This document shows, piece by piece, positions 6,848 through 10,581 of a DNA stretch of 10,581 nucleotides. Below the pieces are notes generated by a model that saw nothing but the letters and a program-made list of their open reading frames with translations, searched no databases and was not told the origin of the DNA. Each line of letters opens with the position of its first letter. The first letter of the stretch is position 1. The stretch covers positions 1-10,581 of the forward strand of contig JAESTB010000268.1 in the NCBI GenBank assembly GCA_016763815.1, given 5' to 3'. Origin of the DNA: Arenicella sp. (lineage in GTDB: Bacteria; Pseudomonadota; Gammaproteobacteria; Arenicellales; Arenicellaceae). The position numbers and the translations under genes were made by a program.

Positions 6848-8704
6848 TTGAAAGACCAGTTACAAGCCCTATTTAATCAGGCAATAAAGCAGCTTAAGGC
6901 TGACCAAGTAATCCCTGCTGAACACGAGGTAAGCATTCAATTCGAACGCACTCGGCAGAAGGAACACGGAGACTTTGCCACCAATCTAGCAATGACTCTT
7001 GCCAAACCAGCTCGCCGCAACCCACGTGAATTGGCCGAGTTAATTGTGTCAGCACTTCCAAGTGATGGTTTAATCACTAAAGTCGACATCGCAGGGCCCG
7101 GTTTTATCAACGTATTTTTGGCGCAAGACGCTCGCTACTCAGTGCTAAATAGCATCTTCGAGCAAGGCGATCGCTATGGATTAGGTGAGCCTAATTCAAA
7201 ACAAAAAATTATGGTTGAGTTTGTCTCGGCAAACCCAACCGGCCCGCTACACGTTGGCCATGGTCGCGGCGCTGCATATGGCGATGCCCTAGCACGCCTG
7301 CTAACGGCCGCTGGCAATACGGTCGAGCGAGAATATTACGTTAATGATGCCGGTCGTCAGATGGACATTCTGGCGGTCAGCGTTTGGATACGATACCTAC
7401 AAGCCCATGATTTGCCTATTGATTTGCCAAGTAATTGCTACAAAGGCGACTATGTAAATGACTATGGCGAAGACTTGGCCAAAACGCATGGTCAAGCGCA
7501 CGCAATCTCTCTTGAGGCTTACAATCGCGCAAGCTTAAGCCGCGACCAATCTTCGGCGTTGACTGAACTCAAAGCCATGCCTGAAGAGGTTTTTGAAAAA
7601 CAAAGAAAAGCTCTAAATTTATCAGTTGATGAGTTCACCGAAAAATTTGAAAAGCGATTTTTAGAAGAATCGCTGGATACACGAATTGAATTTGCTAAAA
7701 CACATTTGGGAGATGAAGGCTTCGAGGTTTTCTTTAAACGTGCACTAGATTCAATCCTTGAAGACATTCGCCAAGATTTAAGCGAATTTGGTGTTGATTA
7801 CGACACCTGGTTTTCTGAACGCTCGCTGTTTGACGAAGGTAAAATAAATAAAGCCCTCGACCAACTAAAAGCGTCAGGCGACGTCTATGAAAAAGGCGGC
7901 GCTTGGTGGTTTAAGACCACCGACTACGGCGATGAGAAAGATCGGGTAGTGATTCGCGACAACGGTCAACCAACTTACTTTGCTTCTGACATTGCCTATC
8001 ATGCTGACAAACTTGAGCGCGGTTTTGACCTCGCGATCAACGTTTGGGGCTCAGACCATCATGGCTATATCCCTCGTGTTAAAGCATCGTTGGAGGCTCT
8101 TGGCTTAGACCAAGAAAAGCTAAAGGTAGTATTAGTGCAATTCGCAGTACTTTATCGAGGTGGCGAAAAAATCGGCATGTCGACCCGCAGCGGCGACTTT
8201 GTCACGCTACGAGAATTGCGCGAAGAAGTCGGCTCTGATGCGGCTCGATTCTTCTATGTACAACGTAAGTCTGAGCAACATATGGACTTCGACCTTGATC
8301 TTGCCAAATCGCAAAGTAAAGACAACCCAATGTACTACGTGCAATACGCGCATGCTCGAACTTGCCGTATTTTTAAAACCGCTGACATGCGAGGCATTGA
8401 TACTAGCGCAATAAGCCAAGCCGATTTCAGCCGGCTTAAAAGCGACCAAGAGAACATTCTGCTGAGCTTATTACAGCGCTTCCCAGAGTTAGTGCAAGCA
8501 GCGGCGACTAACTATGAGCCCCATCAAATCACCTACTATTTGCGTGATTTAGCTACCGCACTTCAATCTTACTATGCCGCGACAAAGATTCTCGATGCAG
8601 ACGTCGCTCAACGCAATGCGATGTTAGCTCTATGTTCAGCGACTAGGCAAACCCTGAGGAACGGCCTAAGCATCATTGGTGTTGGCGCTCCTGAGTCTAT
8701 GTAA
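6848..8704 (+). CDS. argS: Arginine--tRNA ligase
   Basis: This is a cytoplasmic class I aminoacyl-tRNA synthetase that charges tRNA-Arg with arginine using ATP. At 618 residues it is slightly longer than many bacterial ArgRS but has all parts. The N-terminal Add1 domain (about 1-110) contains ERTRQKEHGDFATNLAM. The catalytic domain has VSANPTGPLHVGHGRGA, with the HIGH-type motif HVGH at 135-138, and VWGSDHHGYIPR. The KMSK-like loop is KIGMSTRSGDF near 441-451; ArgRS commonly lacks a canonical KMSK. The anticodon-binding DALR domain runs from MYYVQYAHARTCRIF to the C-terminus. The start is TTG 6848: no in-frame ATG lies just upstream, GAGA at 6837-6840 is correctly spaced, and the protein start MKDQLQALFNQAI matches the family. 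It is followed by the SPOR gene after 22 bases. Confidence 0.97.
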   Translation: MKDQLQALFNQAIKQLKADQVIPAEHEVSIQFERTRQKEHGDFATNLAMTLAKPARRNPRELAELIVSALPSDGLITKVDIAGPGFINVFLAQDARYSVLNSIFEQGDRYGLGEPNSKQKIMVEFVSANPTGPLHVGHGRGAAYGDALARLLTAAGNTVEREYYVNDAGRQMDILAVSVWIRYLQAHDLPIDLPSNCYKGDYVNDYGEDLAKTHGQAHAISLEAYNRASLSRDQSSALTELKAMPEEVFEKQRKALNLSVDEFTEKFEKRFLEESLDTRIEFAKTHLGDEGFEVFFKRALDSILEDIRQDLSEFGVDYDTWFSERSLFDEGKINKALDQLKASGDVYEKGGAWWFKTTDYGDEKDRVVIRDNGQPTYFASDIAYHADKLERGFDLAINVWGSDHHGYIPRVKASLEALGLDQEKLKVVLVQFAVLYRGGEKIGMSTRSGDFVTLRELREEVGSDAARFFYVQRKSEQHMDFDLDLAKSQSKDNPMYYVQYAHARTCRIFKTADMRGIDTSAISQADFSRLKSDQENILLSLLQRFPELVQAAATNYEPHQITYYLRDLATALQSYYAATKILDADVAQRNAMLALCSATRQTLRNGLSIIGVGAPESM

Positions 8705-8726
8705 CACAGTCCATTTATAGAAAACC

Positions 8727-9317
8727 ATGCCACAAGCAAGACGTATTAAACCAAAGCCTAAGAGCAAACCTAAAAAGGCTAAACAACACCGCAATATTCC
8801 TTGGGGGCTAATGCTGGTTATCCTGATTTCAGGTGTGGTGCTAGGTGCGTTGTTAAATGGAGCACAGTCGGGCGACTCACAATTCGGTGCTGGTCTGAAA
8901 GCATTATTTGAATCCACCGAGTCGATAGTCGACGCGGAAGATAAAGCGATCAATGAGCTAATCAAAAACAAAAGTACCGAAAAGGAATTCGATTTCTACA
9001 CCTTGCTACCCGATATTGAGCAAATCATGCCCGACGATTTGCCCAATGCAACACCGACTAGAGCGAGAAACGATCTCGACTATTATCTTCAGGCCGCCTC
9101 GTTCAGGTCTCATGCGGATGCCGAAAGGCTGCGTGCCCGTCTTGCACTCAAGGGTTTTAAGTCAATTACCCAAGCTCGTTCATCCGAAGCCAAAGGCACT
9201 CTTTACCGGGTTCGTTTAGGCCCCTATACCGACAAACGCAAAGCCAAAACGGCCAAAAATAAGTTACAAAAGCTCGGCGTACGCCCGTTTGTTTTTACCG
9301 TCAAGAAAAACGTTTAG
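8727..9317 (+). CDS. SPOR-domain membrane protein, FtsN-like
   Basis: The 196-residue protein is a single-pass inner-membrane protein with a short, very basic cytoplasmic tail (about half of residues 5-22 are Lys or Arg). It has one transmembrane helix at about 25-43 (IPWGLMLVILISGVVLGALL), a charged periplasmic linker with DFYTLLPDIEQIMPDD at 89-104, and a C-terminal SPOR domain at about 117-193. The SPOR domain shows YYLQAASF, DAERLRARLALKGF and YRVRLGPY. SPOR domains bind denuded peptidoglycan at the division septum, and this architecture and position after argS match FtsN-like proteins. At this length it is shorter than E. coli FtsN. The Shine-Dalgarno before ATG 8727 is poor, and the gap to argS is only 22 bases, which suggests co-transcription with it. 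Confidence 0.87.
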   Translation: MPQARRIKPKPKSKPKKAKQHRNIPWGLMLVILISGVVLGALLNGAQSGDSQFGAGLKALFESTESIVDAEDKAINELIKNKSTEKEFDFYTLLPDIEQIMPDDLPNATPTRARNDLDYYLQAASFRSHADAERLRARLALKGFKSITQARSSEAKGTLYRVRLGPYTDKRKAKTAKNKLQKLGVRPFVFTVKKNV

Positions 9318-9334
9318 TTACGCTATGGTAAAGT

Positions 9335-9511
9335 GAGACCTCAGCATAACTCGACGAACGAATAAAAATGTCTGTAACGCCTCCACTTTTGGTTGAAAAT
9401 ACCCCAAGGGCACTTAGACTTGCCAATAGCTCGCTATTAGCCGCGTTTTCCGCCTCAATTGGAGACATTCCAACATATTTTTATTTCGTCCCTGAATCAT
9501 GCTGAGGTCTC
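9335..9511. mobile_element. Miniature inverted-repeat element, family A, copy 2, with target duplication
   Basis: The ends are perfect 13-bp inverted repeats, GAGACCTCAGCAT (9335-9347) and ATGCTGAGGTCTC (9499-9511), with imperfect symmetry running inward to an apex hairpin AATAGC/GCTATT at 9425-9438. The outer arms match copy 1 at 5346-5552 closely. The insertion is bounded by a direct repeat AAAGT, at 9330-9334 and 9512-9516, which is a 5-bp target-site duplication. This indicates transposition rather than a structural coincidence. The element is non-coding and would need a transposase in trans. It lies 17 bases after the SPOR gene and ends 3 bases before the radical SAM start codon. Confidence 0.9.
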
Positions 9512-9517
9512 AAAGTG
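9503..9517 (+). promoter_or_regulatory. Start site of the radical SAM gene built from a mobile-element end
   Basis: GAGG at 9504-9507, part of the element's right terminal repeat, stands 7 bases before the GTG at 9515 and is the only good Shine-Dalgarno for it. The in-frame TGA at 9503-9505 rules out an earlier start, and a later Met would remove the cluster-binding cysteines. The first two bases of the GTG belong to the duplicated target AAAGT. Confidence 0.7.
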
Positions 9518-10399
9518 AAAAAGCGTTTCCACAAAGTTCATATTGAAATAAGTAATATCTGTAATTTACAATGCAGTTTTTGCCCTGCGGTGATTCGTGA
9601 TAATAAGATGATGGACATCGACCTGTTCCGTCAGACCGTCGAGCAAGTTGCACCCATCGCTGAGCTAGTTTGCTTTCACCTGATGGGCGACCCATTGGTT
9701 CACCCTGAGTTAGAACAGATGATTGAGATTTGCGACCAACACAACGCGAATATCTTTCTAGTCACCAATGGTGTGCTACTTAGACCAGAGAAGTACGACT
9801 TAATGCTGCACCGTCGATTTCACCAAATCAATTTTTCGCTACACAGTTTCTTCGACAATTTTCCAAATAAAGACCCGAGCAACTACCTAGAGCGCATCTT
9901 CGGCTTTACTGAACGTGCTCTAATCGAGCGACCCGAGCTGTATTTGAATTTCAGACTGTGGAACTTGAATGACCCGCTCGGCAGCCAAACTCCGAACACG
10001 CACATGCTCGAACGAATTTGCCAGCGTTTTGATTTTCAAGCTCCCAGTGAAATAGACGTTCGCAAACGCAAAAGCATCAACATTAAAGGCCGGCTTTACC
10101 TACACTTTGATACTGAGTTCGTTTGGCCTAGCTTAGATCTACCCGTGCTTGGAACAAGCGGCACGTGCTACGGTCTATCATCACACTTTGGCGTTTTGGC
10201 CGACGGCACTGTAGTGCCTTGCTGCTTAGATAAAGAAGCCGCAATTCCACTAGGCAACATCGCCAACACACCAATCCTTGAAATACTCGGCTCGCGCCGA
10301 GCGCAAGATATTATCAAAGGTTTTAAACAGCGGCAGCTAGTCGAAAACCTTTGTCGGCGCTGCCAATATATTGAACGGTTCGAAAATGCCGCAAATTAA
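9515..10399 (+). CDS. Radical SAM/SPASM domain protein of unknown substrate
   Basis: The 294-residue enzyme has the radical SAM 4Fe-4S motif CNLQCSFC (Cys16, Cys20, Cys23), which generates a 5'-deoxyadenosyl radical from S-adenosylmethionine. HLMGDPLVHPEL (55-66) matches the glycine-rich GEP-type motif that contacts SAM, with Asp in place of Glu, and LVTNGVLL follows. The C-terminal SPASM-like region has GTCYG (Cys218), DGTVVPCCLDK (Cys236, Cys237), LGNI and LCRRCQYIE (Cys280, Cys283), likely ligands of an auxiliary cluster. SPASM enzymes often modify peptides or assemble cofactors, but no precursor-peptide gene or partner is visible next to it, so the substrate is unknown. The GTG start is forced by an in-frame stop just upstream. 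Expression may depend on the adjacent miniature element. The gene converges with the PLP-enzyme gene that follows. Confidence 0.88.
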   Translation: MKKRFHKVHIEISNICNLQCSFCPAVIRDNKMMDIDLFRQTVEQVAPIAELVCFHLMGDPLVHPELEQMIEICDQHNANIFLVTNGVLLRPEKYDLMLHRRFHQINFSLHSFFDNFPNKDPSNYLERIFGFTERALIERPELYLNFRLWNLNDPLGSQTPNTHMLERICQRFDFQAPSEIDVRKRKSINIKGRLYLHFDTEFVWPSLDLPVLGTSGTCYGLSSHFGVLADGTVVPCCLDKEAAIPLGNIANTPILEILGSRRAQDIIKGFKQRQLVENLCRRCQYIERFENAAN

Positions 10400-10437
10400 C
10401 AACGCTTGATACCTCAAAACCTCGTCTAAACGAACAG

Positions 10438-10581
10438 CTAACTCTCTTGCGGCAAATAGTCGGCAACTGACAAGTAACGCTCGCCAGTGTCATAATTAAA
10501 GCCGAGAACAGTCGCGTCTTTAGCATCTGAATCTTTTAAATGCTGAGCAATCGCAGCTAAGGTAGCGCCCGACGATAAACC
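10438..10581 (-). CDS. Cysteine synthase-type PLP enzyme, C-terminal end (partial)
   Basis: On the minus strand a frame is open from the window edge to a TAG at 10438-10440, giving the last 47 residues. It begins GLSSGATLAAIAQHL and continues to FNYDTGERYLSVADYL. The SSGA turn followed by a helix and the GERYLS ending are hallmarks of the fold type II PLP family of cysteine synthase (O-acetylserine sulfhydrylase) and cystathionine beta-synthase. The PLP lysine lies outside the window. It ends 38 bases from the convergent radical SAM gene, and no clear terminator lies between. Cysteine synthase is favoured; cystathionine beta-synthase cannot be excluded. Confidence 0.75.
   Translation of the reverse strand, partial: GLSSGATLAAIAQHLKDSDAKDATVLGFNYDTGERYLSVADYLPQES

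Noticed and set aside
10400..10437. Short dyad CTCGT/ACGAA between the convergent genes, a possible bidirectional terminator
   Set aside because: Only 4-5 base pairs with a short T-run on one strand; not convincing.
1..10581. tRNA, rRNA, CRISPR array, phage or defence genes
   Set aside because: None seen: no regularly spaced repeats, no cloverleaf-like sequence, and no proteins of such systems.

Overview
The window looks like chromosomal DNA from a free-living, probably marine, gammaproteobacterium with moderate GC content. The block argS followed by a membrane SPOR-domain (FtsN-like) gene is a common gammaproteobacterial arrangement. The large TonB-dependent receptor is of the type abundant in polysaccharide-degrading marine Gammaproteobacteria. 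The species cannot be named from the sequence alone.

Layout. 1-1235: the 3' part of a potassium-channel-like gene with an RCK/TrkA-N domain, then a small rhomboid protease gene on the same strand. 1282-2148: a scarred accessory stretch. It holds a 160-bp palindromic miniature element, a decayed secreted chitin-binding (CBM5/12 plus PKD-like repeats) gene with two nonsense codons and two frameshifts, a hairpin terminator, and a third isolated copy of the miniature element's end. 2149-2536: the control region of the next gene, with two LacI-type operators 43 bp apart, the second lying over a promoter -35 box. 2537-5254: a TonB-dependent outer-membrane receptor with signal peptide and TonB box, closed by a strong terminator. 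5346-5552: first copy of a second miniature inverted-repeat element. 5601-6548: a metallo-beta-lactamase-fold hydrolase. 6848-9317: argS and the SPOR-domain gene. 9335-9511: second copy of the second miniature element, flanked by a 5-bp target duplication. 9515-10399: a radical SAM/SPASM enzyme. 10438-10581: the 3' end of a convergent cysteine-synthase-type PLP enzyme on the minus strand.

How the pieces relate. The operators upstream of the receptor resemble the NagR site I recall from GlcNAc/chitin regulons, and the dead gene next door carried a chitin-binding module. A chitooligosaccharide role for the receptor is therefore a reasonable inference, not a demonstration. argS and the SPOR gene are housekeeping. 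The radical SAM gene is notable because a miniature element has inserted exactly at its start codon. The target duplication contains the start of the GTG codon, and the element's terminal repeat supplies the only good Shine-Dalgarno sequence.

I did not find a multi-gene defence system, CRISPR array, RNA gene, integrase or intact transposase. The most unusual content is the two families of palindromic miniature elements and how they sit against genes.
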